A DNA stretch of 64,000 bases from Bacteroidales bacterium (GTDB lineage Bacteria; Bacteroidota; Bacteroidia; Bacteroidales; UBA12077): contig JANQHE010000070.1 in assembly GCA_028282785.1 (NCBI GenBank), forward strand, positions 1 through 64,000. The letters are read 5' to 3'. Each line of letters starts with the position of its first letter. The first letter of the stretch is position 1. The position numbers were made by a program, and so were the translations under genes. The notes under the pieces were generated by a model. The model was not told the origin of the DNA and did no database searches. It saw only the letters and a list, made by a program, of their open reading frames with translations. Of the stretch, positions 27,427-36,391 are shown piece by piece.

Positions 27427-27517
27427 TTTAACCGCTTAGCGGATCATTATTAAATATTTACACTTAATCATTTTAACAAAAAAACAGCCAAAAGGAAGAA
27501 TCCGCTTAGCGGTTAAA
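27427..27517. repeat. Pair of near-palindromes flanking the intergenic gap
   Basis: TTTAACCGCTTAGCGGATC at 27427-27445 and ATCCGCTTAGCGGTTAAA at 27500-27517 are inverted copies of each other with one central mismatch. Each core (CCGCTTAGCGG) is itself nearly palindromic. Together they fill the gap between two plus-strand genes and could form one long hairpin or be two protein-binding sites. Confidence 0.55.
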
Positions 27518-27528
27518 GTAAAAAACAC

Positions 27529-28845
27529 ATGAAAATATATAAAGCACTTATTTTAATATTATTTATTTCTCCTTTTTTTTCCAATGCACAGGAATTTACA
27601 AAACAGGATGATCAGTTAATAAAGCAAAAAGTTACAGATTTAATCAAACGCTATGAACTTTTTGCAACATTTAAAGGAGGTGGTAATTTATTATCAGAAA
27701 ATAAACAACAGCAATTTAGAGAATTATTTACTTCAAATAATTCGATGCATTATAATGATTTATCCGAAAAAGTCAAATCCGGGCAATTGTTAACAATAGA
27801 TCAATATCTTTTTTTACTAAATAGTAATTATAAAAATAGCTTGTCTGTGCAACTTGAGCCGGAAAGGGTTGAGTATAGCCACGTAAGGGTTTCTAAAAAA
27901 AACTACCAGGTAAATGTGAAAGCGAGTAAAAAAGTGGTTGGATTCCATAATGAGGGGTATATTCATTCTTTCGAAAAAGAGTTATGGTTTGTTATTCAGT
28001 TTGATAAATCATTAAATACATTTAAAATACTTGCAGTCGACGATAAACCTTCCAATCCTAAAATATATCAACCAAAGAATGATAAAGGCCGAGCATTGGA
28101 ATTGTATTATAATTTATCATCAGTACAACTTAATCATGACCTAACAGAATTTACGAATGATTTAAACTCCAGTGTAGAGAGCAATATTTGCTTCGGGATA
28201 ATTTATCGTGCCCCGCTTGTAAAGCGATTAAATTTATTAACAGGGCTTCAGTATACCAGTGTGAGCAGCCAATATGAATTACCTGGTTACTATTATGAGT
28301 ATTCAAGTGTGGATGCTGACGATGAAGAATATACAAGAATAGTTAATTCAGGCAAAATAACAGAAACTCAAAAAAATTCTTTCCTAAATATTCAACTTGG
28401 ATTGCAGTATAGAATTCCATTATCTCAAAGTGTAAAATTCAATATTTCCCTAAGTGGTTTATACTCATTAAATATTATAAATGAGTTCGAGTCGGAAGGT
28501 ACTTTTAGTTACCAGGGTTATTACCCACAGTACAATATCACGTTATATGATTTACCACAATACGGTTTTGCTTCGGATCAGGAATTAAGCGCATCAGGGG
28601 AAATGGATATAGGGTCAAATATCTCCATATTAGCAGGCTTGGGATTTGAATTCAGGATTTCAGAAGGGGCTAATCTTCAGTTTGAAGGTTATTATCAGCA
28701 AGGGGTAAAGGATATATCAAAGAATGAAACCGTAAACTACATAATTTCCGATAGCCCTGCAGATTTTAACAGTTTGAAAAATGCAAGTTCGTCAACGAAG
28801 GTAACAGGCTATGGATTAAAAGTAGGGATTGTTTTTATACTTTAA
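27529..28845 (+). CDS. Exported protein with C-terminal barrel-like domain
   Basis: A 438-residue protein with a signal peptide (MKIYKALILILFISPFFSNAQ), a soluble N-terminal part of about 200 residues, and a C-terminal region of alternating amphipathic strands (LLTGLQYTSVSSQYELPGYY, FLNIQLGLQYRIPLSQSVKF, GLGFEFRISEGANLQFEGYYQQ) ending VGIVFIL, as in small outer-membrane beta barrels. It stands between the PKD-repeat gene and a caspase-fold gene on the same strand and may belong to that surface module. No family was recognised with confidence. Confidence 0.55.
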   Translation: MKIYKALILILFISPFFSNAQEFTKQDDQLIKQKVTDLIKRYELFATFKGGGNLLSENKQQQFRELFTSNNSMHYNDLSEKVKSGQLLTIDQYLFLLNSNYKNSLSVQLEPERVEYSHVRVSKKNYQVNVKASKKVVGFHNEGYIHSFEKELWFVIQFDKSLNTFKILAVDDKPSNPKIYQPKNDKGRALELYYNLSSVQLNHDLTEFTNDLNSSVESNICFGIIYRAPLVKRLNLLTGLQYTSVSSQYELPGYYYEYSSVDADDEEYTRIVNSGKITETQKNSFLNIQLGLQYRIPLSQSVKFNISLSGLYSLNIINEFESEGTFSYQGYYPQYNITLYDLPQYGFASDQELSASGEMDIGSNISILAGLGFEFRISEGANLQFEGYYQQGVKDISKNETVNYIISDSPADFNSLKNASSSTKVTGYGLKVGIVFIL

Positions 28846-28959
28846 GTTTAAAAGTTCAGAGTTTTGAGTTTAAAGTTTTGAGTTGGCAGTAGCCAATAGC
28901 CAATAGCATTATTAACACTCATATCTTGTGTCTTGATACTAAAATCTAAAATTACAATA

Positions 28960-31113
28960 ATGAAACAAAGAGCTATTAAGAATTATTACAAATTGAGAAT
29001 ATTTCGAATAGGGGTGATTTTTAGTCTTGTATTATTACCAATGATAGTTTTATCTCAGGATTTTCAACAATTACTTGTTACCAAAGATGGTAAAAATGCA
29101 TTGGTCAATATTAAGCGTTTACCGGTAACTAAATCTTTGATCTCTTATGAACTATCTGTTAAATGGGTTAAAAATGATTTATCCCTTATTGAAGATACCG
29201 TTTCCCAGATAGTTTTTTTTACAAAAGATATAACCTTTTTCCCGAGTACTTCATTTAAGATAGAAGATGAATATTTATATTTTAATGAAAAAATAAAATT
29301 AAATTTTGAATACAATATAAATGATTTCTCCGGTGGGGATATTAGGATTAGTATTCCCCTGTTTTATTTAAAGGAAAAAACAAACCCTTTCCATAAGTCA
29401 AATATGGAAGAGTTTTTTTTCAAAAAGCCTAAATTATTGGCTTTTAATACTCAAATAACAGAAAAGGAACTTGAATTTAAACCTATGCTTGTAGTTGATT
29501 ATGGAGGTTTTGAAACCCAAGACGGTTCAAATTCTTTAACTATGGGGCAAAATGGAAACCTAATCTATTATATAAAGAATGCAGGAAATGATATATCTGA
29601 AAAGCAGGAGGTATTTATTAGTGAAGAAACAAATATGGCTGGTTTAACTTTTAATAATAATTATGAAGTACCAGTCTTAACTCCGGGGCAGGCCGATACT
29701 CTTAAAATTCCTGTTAGCGCTGCATATACTTTGAAAGATGATACTGCAAAGTTTAAATTCAGTTTTTCAAATTCAGCAAGTTATACTCCGGAACCAATTA
29801 TTTCCGACCTTACAACAAAAACAATTTCTGATAATGAAGCTCCAGTAATTACCATAACCTCTCCAATAATTGAACGCGGGTTTAAAATTAGTTCAGGTAA
29901 TGAAAGTCAATTAATAGAAGGGGTAGTAAAAGATAATGTTGCAGTTCAAAAGTTAGCAATTAATGGAGTCAATGTGATTTTTGATGAATCCGGTTATTTT
30001 TCTTATCTGCTGGAGATAACTCCCAATTTGTCAGAATTTAATGTTAGAGCTTCAGATTATAGTTATAATATTACTTCAAAATTTTTATCAATTGAAAGTT
30101 CGATTGCTAAAGTAGATACAGCCATAATTAATTGGAGTTATCCGGTTGACTATTATAGCAATTCAAAGAAAGAATCTGTAGTGGTAAAATCCTGTATTGG
30201 GCATTCAGGCAATATAAACTCTGTAAATATTTATAATAATAACCAACTGGTAAAAGAAATTACTTCATTTGAACAAGGCTTTACAGACGATTGCCAATAT
30301 TTTGTTGAACAGGAGTTAGACTTGGAAGAGGGAAGAAACAATATTGTTTTTGAATTAAATATGAAAAGTAAAACGATAAGGTCAGAAAGAATTATAAATT
30401 TCAGCCCTTTTGGCAGTTATTACGCTATTTTAATAGGAAACGAAGATTATGATTTCTTAAATAATTTAAACGAACCAATAGATGATGCCATTGAATTAAA
30501 AAAGGTTTTATTGGAAAACTATTCTTTTGAAGAAGAAAATATATTTCTTCTGAAAAATGCAACCCGAAACGAAATACTTGATATGTTTGACGATCTGGTA
30601 AAACAGGTAGGTGAAGATGACAACCTGTTAATCTTTTATGCAGGACACGGTTATTGGGATAAATCTCTTGGGAAGGAAGGAGAAGGGTTCTGGCTTCCGA
30701 CAGATGCAAAACCAGATAAGCGCTCTAATTGGATTTCAAATGCCAGTTTAACAAACTATATTGGGGGTATAAAGTCGAAACATACGTTATTGCTAAGCGA
30801 TGCTTGTTTTAGTGGCGGAATTTTCCGGTCTGTATCAAATATATCTGAAAATAAGTCAATATATAAACTTTATGATTTGCCGAGCCGAAAAGCAATGACA
30901 AGCGGAACCCTTAATGAAGTTCCTGATCATAGTGTTTTTATAGAATATCTTATCAAACGTTTAAAACAGAATTCAAGCAAATATTTGCCGTCTCGTTCTG
31001 TATTTTCCAGTTTGGAGGAAGCGGTTAGAAATAATAGCGACAATGTGCCGCAATTTGGTGTAATACAAAAAACCGGCGATGAAGGTGGCGATTTTATTTT
31101 TATTAAAAAATAA
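28960..31113 (+). CDS. Exported caspase-fold peptidase (C14-like)
   Basis: A 717-residue protein: N-terminal signal or anchor (RIGVIFSLVLLPMIVLSQ), a beta-rich region including CARDB-like (about 150-290) and Ig-like (about 290-380) segments, and a C-terminal caspase/metacaspase domain from about residue 485 (YYAILIGNEDYDFLNNLNEP). The catalytic histidine is H563 (YAGHGYWD) and the cysteine C616 (LSDACFSGG). ATG 28960 is chosen over the in-frame TTG at 28933, which adds residues in front of the signal. Caspase-fold peptidases cleave after basic or acidic residues; here the substrate is unknown. The next gene, a DUF4384 protein, starts 16 bases after its stop. Confidence 0.85.
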   Translation: MKQRAIKNYYKLRIFRIGVIFSLVLLPMIVLSQDFQQLLVTKDGKNALVNIKRLPVTKSLISYELSVKWVKNDLSLIEDTVSQIVFFTKDITFFPSTSFKIEDEYLYFNEKIKLNFEYNINDFSGGDIRISIPLFYLKEKTNPFHKSNMEEFFFKKPKLLAFNTQITEKELEFKPMLVVDYGGFETQDGSNSLTMGQNGNLIYYIKNAGNDISEKQEVFISEETNMAGLTFNNNYEVPVLTPGQADTLKIPVSAAYTLKDDTAKFKFSFSNSASYTPEPIISDLTTKTISDNEAPVITITSPIIERGFKISSGNESQLIEGVVKDNVAVQKLAINGVNVIFDESGYFSYLLEITPNLSEFNVRASDYSYNITSKFLSIESSIAKVDTAIINWSYPVDYYSNSKKESVVVKSCIGHSGNINSVNIYNNNQLVKEITSFEQGFTDDCQYFVEQELDLEEGRNNIVFELNMKSKTIRSERIINFSPFGSYYAILIGNEDYDFLNNLNEPIDDAIELKKVLLENYSFEEENIFLLKNATRNEILDMFDDLVKQVGEDDNLLIFYAGHGYWDKSLGKEGEGFWLPTDAKPDKRSNWISNASLTNYIGGIKSKHTLLLSDACFSGGIFRSVSNISENKSIYKLYDLPSRKAMTSGTLNEVPDHSVFIEYLIKRLKQNSSKYLPSRSVFSSLEEAVRNNSDNVPQFGVIQKTGDEGGDFIFIKK

Positions 31114-31129
31114 TAATGAAGTATTAAAG

Positions 31130-32686
31130 ATGAAAAAGTTTTATATTATTTTCCTACTAATTTTAATGTCAAATCAGTTAACATTTTCACAAGAAACTCC
31201 CAACTGGGTTGATAAAGAAGATAGAAATAAATACTACCCGGAAAATTTTTATCTGCAAGGGTTTTCGTCAAAGAATATAACAAAACAAGAGAATGTTAAT
31301 GAAGTATTGAAGAAACTATCAGAATATGCAAAGCTCAATTTAATTGAATCTGTAAAAGTAACAATTAATGGAATGTCTGAATTATATATCAGTGAAGCTG
31401 ATAATAATGTTAAGCAGGTTTATAAAGAAATAATTGCTTCGTCGGCAACTCTTGATATTGCCGGACTAAAGATTGAAACCTGGTACAACTCAAGAAAAAA
31501 AGTTGCTTATGCATTTGCCCATGCCAACAAACATGATCTTTTAACTTATTATAAAGATATTGTTAACAGAAAGATTAAAATGATTGAACAAAATATTGAA
31601 ATGGCAGGAAATACCAATGTTAAAAATGATATTCAGTTCTCATTGAAAAAATACCGTGAAAACTTTCCAATTTTTAGGGAATTAGAAGAAGCTCAATCAA
31701 TTTGTCTAGCTCTTAAGCCTGATAATTTTTTTAATGATGACGTGCAAATCAATAAAACATTACTGCTTAAAAAGCAGGTAGATGAAGGGATAAGAAAATT
31801 AGAAAAAAGTAATGTGCTTACATTAGATGACGTGTGCTCTTTCCTGGCATATACATTAAACGATCAAGTGAAACAAATAAATGAAAAAATTCGTCTTGTA
31901 AATTTTACTTATCAAGATACCCGGATGGGAAGCGAGTTTTCATTAAGATTAACGCATATACTCCAAAATAAATTAATTCAGGATGTTAATTATAATATTA
32001 CAACAGAAGCTAACCTTTTAGAGGAAAAGACGACACTTATGTTATTTGGAACATATTGGGAAGAATTGAATGATATTAAAATAATTTCCACTCTCAAAAA
32101 CATTCGAACCGGTAATGTTTTGGCAAGTGCACACGTTACACTTCCAAAATTATGGTTAGATAAAAATGATATTTCTATTAAACCGGAAAGTTTTGAAGAT
32201 GCTTATGTAAGAATGAAATATTTTAATAAAGATGAAATATATGGTGGTGACCTTAATCTTGAATTATGGACAAACAAAGGTGATAAGAACCTTGTTTTTA
32301 CTAAAGGTGAAAAGATGAAAATATTCGTCCGATCCAATAAAGAATGTTATTTAAGAATCATTTATCATCTTGCTGATGGTTCTGCTGTTTTATTAATTGA
32401 TAACTATTATATTAATAGTGATAAGGTGAATGCGGTATATGAACTCCCTTATGAGTTTGAATGCTCACCACCTTTTGGAATTGAAATATTGCAAGTAAAT
32501 GCGCAGACAGAAAAATTCTCAACGCTTCAAACCATAAATAAAGATGGCTATAATTATATTCAAAATGAACTAAATGAAATACTAATTAATACAAGAGGGA
32601 TGAAACTAGCAGATCATCTAATGAAAGCTGAACAACGTATTATAATAACGACTTTAAGTAATACTTTTGAAGAAGTAACAAAATAA
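31130..32686 (+). CDS. Exported LPP20-like/DUF4384 protein, caspase partner
   Basis: A 518-residue exported protein: signal peptide (KKFYIIFLLILMSNQLTFSQ), an N-terminal LPP20/FlgT-like region (NWVDKEDRNKYYPENFYLQG, then a conserved helix with SVKVTINGMSELY), a middle helical region, and a C-terminal DUF4384-type domain (FTKGEKMKIFVRSNKECYLRI then YHLADGSAVLLIDNYYI). DUF4384 is often found next to or fused with caspase-fold peptidases, which fits the gene before it. ATG 31130 follows the caspase stop by 16 bases and gives a standard signal peptide; the longer in-frame start at 31079 lies inside the caspase gene. Confidence 0.75.
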   Translation: MKKFYIIFLLILMSNQLTFSQETPNWVDKEDRNKYYPENFYLQGFSSKNITKQENVNEVLKKLSEYAKLNLIESVKVTINGMSELYISEADNNVKQVYKEIIASSATLDIAGLKIETWYNSRKKVAYAFAHANKHDLLTYYKDIVNRKIKMIEQNIEMAGNTNVKNDIQFSLKKYRENFPIFRELEEAQSICLALKPDNFFNDDVQINKTLLLKKQVDEGIRKLEKSNVLTLDDVCSFLAYTLNDQVKQINEKIRLVNFTYQDTRMGSEFSLRLTHILQNKLIQDVNYNITTEANLLEEKTTLMLFGTYWEELNDIKIISTLKNIRTGNVLASAHVTLPKLWLDKNDISIKPESFEDAYVRMKYFNKDEIYGGDLNLELWTNKGDKNLVFTKGEKMKIFVRSNKECYLRIIYHLADGSAVLLIDNYYINSDKVNAVYELPYEFECSPPFGIEILQVNAQTEKFSTLQTINKDGYNYIQNELNEILINTRGMKLADHLMKAEQRIIITTLSNTFEEVTK

Positions 32687-32743
32687 TTAATATTTAGACT
32701 AGCAGGCATTTCACTATTCAGCGTTTGTTGTTCGATATTCTAA

Positions 32744-32840
32744 ATTCAAAAAAGATTTTCTGATTTAAAAACAAACATACTGATAAGCATTAAATCAGCC
32801 TGCCTTTTTTCAAAACTTCAATAATTGAGAGAAAAGAGTT
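32744..32840 (-). pseudogene. Remnant of a second Nudix 3' end plus flanking repeat
   Basis: Read on the minus strand, 32840-32790 encodes NSFLSIIEVLKKGRLI followed by stop. The intact Nudix gene at 33840 ends NTFLSIIDVFKKSGLI followed by stop (11 of 16 identical). Downstream of both stops, at a similar distance, is the same 23-bp sequence (32744-32766 and 33801-33823). The remnant starts at the very end of the HepT gene. Confidence 0.55.
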
Positions 32841-33169
32841 TAGCTTATTAGCCTGCTTACTTCCTGTTTTAAAATTGGTAGGTGCTTATTTATAATAACC
32901 CAAACGATGGTATCATCTATATTATCGTATGCATGTATAATTCTATTCCTAAAATTTATAATCTCTCTTGCATAATCTAATTCCAAATTAACTTGTATTT
33001 TTTGATATTTGTTAACAGCTTCACCAATAATACCCAATTGCCTCTCAACCGCACTTTTTGTTTTTAGGTCAGCTTCATACTCAGAAAAGTTCATTTTTCC
33101 AACAAACTGCTCTATTGAAGTAATAGCTGATTGAATGTCAAATAAATATTTTTTAGCTTGCTCTTTCAT
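32840..33169 (-). CDS. HepT-like (HEPN/DUF86) toxin
   Basis: A 109-residue HEPN-family protein of the DUF86/HepT type. The RNase-type motif R74-x4-H79-A-Y81 (RNRIIHAYDNID) is intact. In characterised MntA/HepT pairs, HepT cleaves RNA and is silenced by the MntA nucleotidyltransferase. Its start overlaps the end of the mntA-like gene by 17 bases, the usual arrangement. The pair is bordered on both sides by diverged copies of the Nudix 3' end, a sign of insertion. Probably a functional toxin-antitoxin or defence module. Confidence 0.85.
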   Translation of the reverse strand: MKEQAKKYLFDIQSAITSIEQFVGKMNFSEYEADLKTKSAVERQLGIIGEAVNKYQKIQVNLELDYAREIINFRNRIIHAYDNIDDTIVWVIINKHLPILKQEVSRLIS

Positions 33170-33470
33170 ATATTAATTGTTTTGAGCGTTCTATTTCTCT
33201 CATTAAAAAAGGGTTGCTAATTTTTTTTGAAGTTAATAAATCCACTTTTCTGTTAAATAATGATTCTAATTTGTTCCATAATGCTATTAATAATTCTCCT
33301 CTTTTTATTGGGTCTTCCTCTTCAATTTCTACAATTAAGTCAATATCACTCTCTGAAGTGAAGTTTCCTTTTGCTAAGGACCCAAAAATAAAAAGCCTCT
33401 TAACTTTATGACTTATACATAAGCTAATTACAGATTCAAACTTAGATTCTATTTCCTTAGGTAGATTCAT
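33153..33470 (-). CDS. MntA-like nucleotidyltransferase antitoxin
   Basis: A 105-residue minimal nucleotidyltransferase with the motif G30-S31-x10-D42-x-D44 (FGSLAKGNFTSESDIDL). In the MntA/HepT family the antitoxin adds AMP to a tyrosine of HepT. Here it is upstream of and overlaps the hepT-like gene by 17 bases. All motif residues are present. Confidence 0.85.
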   Translation of the reverse strand: MNLPKEIESKFESVISLCISHKVKRLFIFGSLAKGNFTSESDIDLIVEIEEEDPIKRGELLIALWNKLESLFNRKVDLLTSKKISNPFLMREIERSKQLIYERAS

Positions 33471-33839
33471 AATTCAAATATACAAAATTATGATTGTATT
33501 GCCTAAGCCAGAGTTTTTAACACTTGTACACAAATTATAGATAAAAGATTATAACAAGTGGTTTTCAAGTAGCTATTCTATACTTAAAACCTTTTTATCT
33601 AAAGTTTTGATAAATACGGTAGGCATTCCTAGCTGCTTTTTATGTACTTCTATTTTATAAAGAGAATTACTTAATAGTAGCTAAACGTCTAGACTTATTA
33701 AATGGAACTAAAGAGTTTTTAGACACTAAATATCTAATAATAAGCATTTAGTGTTGAAATGCGAATTTCGTCATTCGGTGTTTAATGTTCATTACTCGAT
33801 ATTCAAAAAAGATTTTCTGATTTTAATGGATCGTTGAGA
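33471..33839. other. 369-base stretch without an intact gene
   Basis: It holds the second copy of the 23-bp direct repeat (33801-33823) and, on the minus strand at about 33580-33690, a short open frame reading KKQLGMPTVFIKTLDKKVL before a stop. That looks like the end of a lost gene, but I cannot name it. The rest is AT-rich with no gene seen. Confidence 0.4.
33801..33823. repeat. 23-bp direct repeat flanking the HepT/MntA module
   Basis: An exact second copy of the sequence at 32744-32766 (starting ATTCAAAAAAGATTTTCTG). The two copies are 1,057 bases apart and enclose the toxin-antitoxin pair. Similar GATATTC-containing sequence lies beside both copies. Confidence 0.7.
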
Positions 33840-34454
33840 TTAGATAAGCCCACTTTTCTTAAAAACATCTATAATCGAAAGGAAAGTATTATCGGTAATT
33901 TCAAATATTTCTTCATCTTTAATCCACTTAACTTCGGTAATTTCTTCTTCAATTTGAGGGGTTGGGTTTTGATTACCGTTGTATACCATTTCGTACCAAT
34001 ATGTTCTTTTAAGGATGTCCTTATCCAAAACCTTATAGGTGTGATATGTAATTTCTACCAGTTTTTTGATTTCAAGATTTTGTATTCCGCACTCCTCTTC
34101 TACCTCTCTAATTGCACCAATTTCAGGCAATTCGTCTTTTTTAAGTTTTCCTTTTGGTAAATCCCATTTTCCTCGTCTGAAAATAACCAGGATCTTTTGA
34201 TCGATGTTTTTTACCAATCCGCCTGCGGCTTCAATCAATTCGTATAATCCAGTAAACTTATTAAATACTAGATCAATATCTTTATGAACTATATATAAAC
34301 TTTTGATTTGTTCATCTTTTATAAAGATATTTATTGCTTTTTTAAGCTGTTTTTTATTATTATAGTAATGAATCTTATTGTCGTCCTGCTCGATATAATT
34401 TAGAACATTATCGATAAAAAAAACTGCTCGATCGTTGTAAAAAACTTTATACAT
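33840..34454 (-). CDS. Nudix hydrolase
   Basis: A 204-residue protein with a complete Nudix box in GKLKKDELPEIGAIREVEEECGI (shown split: GKLKKDELPEIGA and IREVEEECGI), preceded by FRRGKWDLPKGKL. Such enzymes hydrolyse nucleoside diphosphates linked to another moiety using Mg2+. The N-terminal 70 residues are an extra domain of unknown function. Its start codon is only 7 bases from the divergent pyrE start, so the two genes must share overlapping promoter DNA. Substrate not determined. Confidence 0.85.
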   Translation of the reverse strand: MYKVFYNDRAVFFIDNVLNYIEQDDNKIHYYNNKKQLKKAINIFIKDEQIKSLYIVHKDIDLVFNKFTGLYELIEAAGGLVKNIDQKILVIFRRGKWDLPKGKLKKDELPEIGAIREVEEECGIQNLEIKKLVEITYHTYKVLDKDILKRTYWYEMVYNGNQNPTPQIEEEITEVKWIKDEEIFEITDNTFLSIIDVFKKSGLI

Positions 34455-34457
34455 TTG
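34450..34457 (+). promoter_or_regulatory. -7 promoter box of pyrE inside the Nudix start
   Basis: TACATTTG exactly matches TAnnTTTG and overlaps the Nudix start codon (34452-34454, minus strand). Transcription would begin at about 34461-34463, right at the pyrE ATG (34462), so the pyrE mRNA may be leaderless. No good -33 box was seen at the usual spacing. Confidence 0.4.
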
Positions 34458-34461
34458 CTGT

Positions 34462-35094
34462 ATGGAAAATTTAGGAAAAAAAATCGCTCAATCCTTATTA
34501 CAAATTAAAGCAATAAAGTTGCAACCTGCAAATCATTTTACATGGGCTTCCGGTTGGAAATCTCCAATTTATTGTGACAATCGAAAAACATTATCTTATC
34601 CTAAAATTAGAAATGAAATTCGGGATGGATTTGTTAAAGTGATAAAAGAAAAATATGGTAATCCGGATTATATTGCCGGAGTTGCAACCGGAGCTATTGC
34701 AATTGGAGTACTTGTTGCTGAAGCTTTGGATCTACCTTTTGTTTATGTTCGCCCAAAACCCAAAGAGCATGGCTTAGGGAATATGATCGAAGGAGAAATT
34801 GAAGCCGGTAAAAAGGTAATTGTAGTAGAGGATTTAATTTCCACAGGGAAAAGCAGTCTAAAAGCCGTTGAAGCATTAAGAAATGCTGATATTGAGGTTT
34901 TAGGAATGGTTGCCATTTTTTCTTATGGATTCCGGATTTCAGAACAAAATTTTGCAAATGCAAAGGTTCAGCTAAATACTTTGAGTAATTATGAAGTATT
35001 GATAAAGTATGCGTTAGAATCAGATTATATACGGGAGTCAGATATTGAGACATTGAAAAATTGGAGAAAAGATCCTGAAAATTGGGGAAATTAA
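34462..35094 (+). CDS. pyrE: Orotate phosphoribosyltransferase
   Basis: A 210-residue enzyme of pyrimidine synthesis that converts orotate and PRPP to OMP. The PRPP-binding motif is at 119-130 (VIVVEDLISTGK); the substrate-side motifs TWASGWKSPIYCDNRKTLSYP (at about 27-47, quoted in part: SGWKSPIYCDNRKTLS) and YVRPKPKEHGLGN are present. Length is typical. It is divergent from the Nudix gene with 7 bases between starts, and a small SRPBCC-like gene follows 21 bases after its stop. Confidence 0.96.
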   Translation: MENLGKKIAQSLLQIKAIKLQPANHFTWASGWKSPIYCDNRKTLSYPKIRNEIRDGFVKVIKEKYGNPDYIAGVATGAIAIGVLVAEALDLPFVYVRPKPKEHGLGNMIEGEIEAGKKVIVVEDLISTGKSSLKAVEALRNADIEVLGMVAIFSYGFRISEQNFANAKVQLNTLSNYEVLIKYALESDYIRESDIETLKNWRKDPENWGN

Positions 35095-35115
35095 TACAAA
35101 GATACATTTAAAATT

Positions 35116-35544
35116 ATGAGTAAATATACAAGTAAGACTGGAAAGATAAATAAGTCTGATCAGTTGATTTATAATTTTTTAACTGATTTTAATAATATTA
35201 AATCCGTTATACCTGAAGATAAAGTTAAAGATTTTGAAGCAACAGAAGATACTTGCAGATTTTCAATTGATGGTGTTGGGCAAGCAGGATTAAAGATCAT
35301 TGAAAAAGAACCTTATAAGCTTATTAAAATAACCAGTGATGGTAAAACTCCATTTAGTTTCTTTTTTTGGATTCAGCTGAAACCAATTGAAGGAGAAGAA
35401 AAGGCCACCGCAATTCGTTTAACAATTGATGCAAACTTAAATCCGATGATGAAAATGATGGTTGGTAAACATCTTCAAAAAGGTATCGATGCAATGGTTG
35501 ATCAGGTAGTTGTATTTTTTAATGAAAAAGTTAAAGAAGAATAG
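35116..35544 (+). CDS. SRPBCC-like small protein
   Basis: A 142-residue protein with the general layout of START/SRPBCC lipid-binding folds: an N-terminal strand and helix (SDQLIYNFLTDFNNIKSVIP), central strands, and a long C-terminal helix (MMKMMVGKHLQKGIDAMVDQVVVFF). It has no signal peptide. It follows pyrE closely and is probably in the same operon. Ligand unknown. Confidence 0.65.
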   Translation: MSKYTSKTGKINKSDQLIYNFLTDFNNIKSVIPEDKVKDFEATEDTCRFSIDGVGQAGLKIIEKEPYKLIKITSDGKTPFSFFFWIQLKPIEGEEKATAIRLTIDANLNPMMKMMVGKHLQKGIDAMVDQVVVFFNEKVKEE

Positions 35545-35650
35545 TCGATAGATTCCAAAATCAGGAAATCAAATCCCAATAATTTTCAAAAATCAGACAA
35601 GGAGGCATGGAGATTTTAAATTGATATTTGGTTATAAATTGTTTTATGAT

Positions 35651-36391
35651 TTAGATTAAAAACTCAACCTCTTTAAAATCAAACTCGAATTTCTTATTTT
35701 CTTTAGTTTCGAGTTGTAAATATCCAAGCTCGCTAACATCAGTTATTTTAGCAGTAAAAACCTTATTATTACTTTTATATTCGTGAAGCGAATTATATCT
35801 GTATAAACATTTTAAGTATTCACAATTAATTTCATGATATTTTTTCCGCATAAGCATTTCATAATAAAAACGAATACTATTTCGGAGCTTAATAACTTCC
35901 TGTTCTATCAAATAGTTTTTATTTGTAATTTGTTTTAAAGATATTGGATTTGGAAGATCATTGGTAAAATTAGTTTGGTTTAGATTTAGTCCAATACCAA
36001 CAATACTTTGATTTATTTTACTTCCCTTGATTACATTTTCAATTAAAATTCCGGACAATTTATTATCCTCAAAATATATATCATTTGGCCATTTAATTTT
36101 TACATCAGCAATTTTAGTTGATGCGTAATCTATAATTCCCAACGAAATAGCTTTCGATAATAAAAAGTGTTTGTCAATAGGCAAAATAACCGGGTAAAGT
36201 ACTATACTTAACAATATATTCTTTCCTTTTTCACTTTCCCAGGTATTACTACCCTGACCTTTTCCTGAGTCTTGATATAATGCGGATACAATAGAACCTT
36301 CAACAAAATTCCGAGCTTTTAAAAGATCTGAAAAATAAGAATTTGTAGAATTAACTTTATCAAGTCTTATTATTTTTTGCCAGCTTTCCAT
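35651..36391 (-). CDS. birA: Biotin--[acetyl-CoA-carboxylase] ligase
   Basis: A 246-residue monofunctional biotin protein ligase: STNSYFSDLL near the start, the biotinyl-AMP loop SGKGQGSNTWES, NILLSIVLYP, and KWPNDIYFEDNKLSGILIE. It attaches biotin to the carrier domain of acetyl-CoA carboxylase. It lacks the N-terminal DNA-binding domain of BirA from E. coli. I start it at ATG 36391 (MESWQKIIRL); the longer frame to 36490 adds an unrelated hydrophobic stretch. It is divergent from rsfS. Confidence 0.9.
   Translation of the reverse strand: MESWQKIIRLDKVNSTNSYFSDLLKARNFVEGSIVSALYQDSGKGQGSNTWESEKGKNILLSIVLYPVILPIDKHFLLSKAISLGIIDYASTKIADVKIKWPNDIYFEDNKLSGILIENVIKGSKINQSIVGIGLNLNQTNFTNDLPNPISLKQITNKNYLIEQEVIKLRNSIRFYYEMLMRKKYHEINCEYLKCLYRYNSLHEYKSNNKVFTAKITDVSELGYLQLETKENKKFEFDFKEVEFLI

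Noticed and set aside
28846..28959. Degenerate short repeats (GTTTTGAGTT, AGCCAATAGCC) before the caspase gene
   Set aside because: Low-complexity intergenic sequence of a kind common in this phylum; no clear unit or function.
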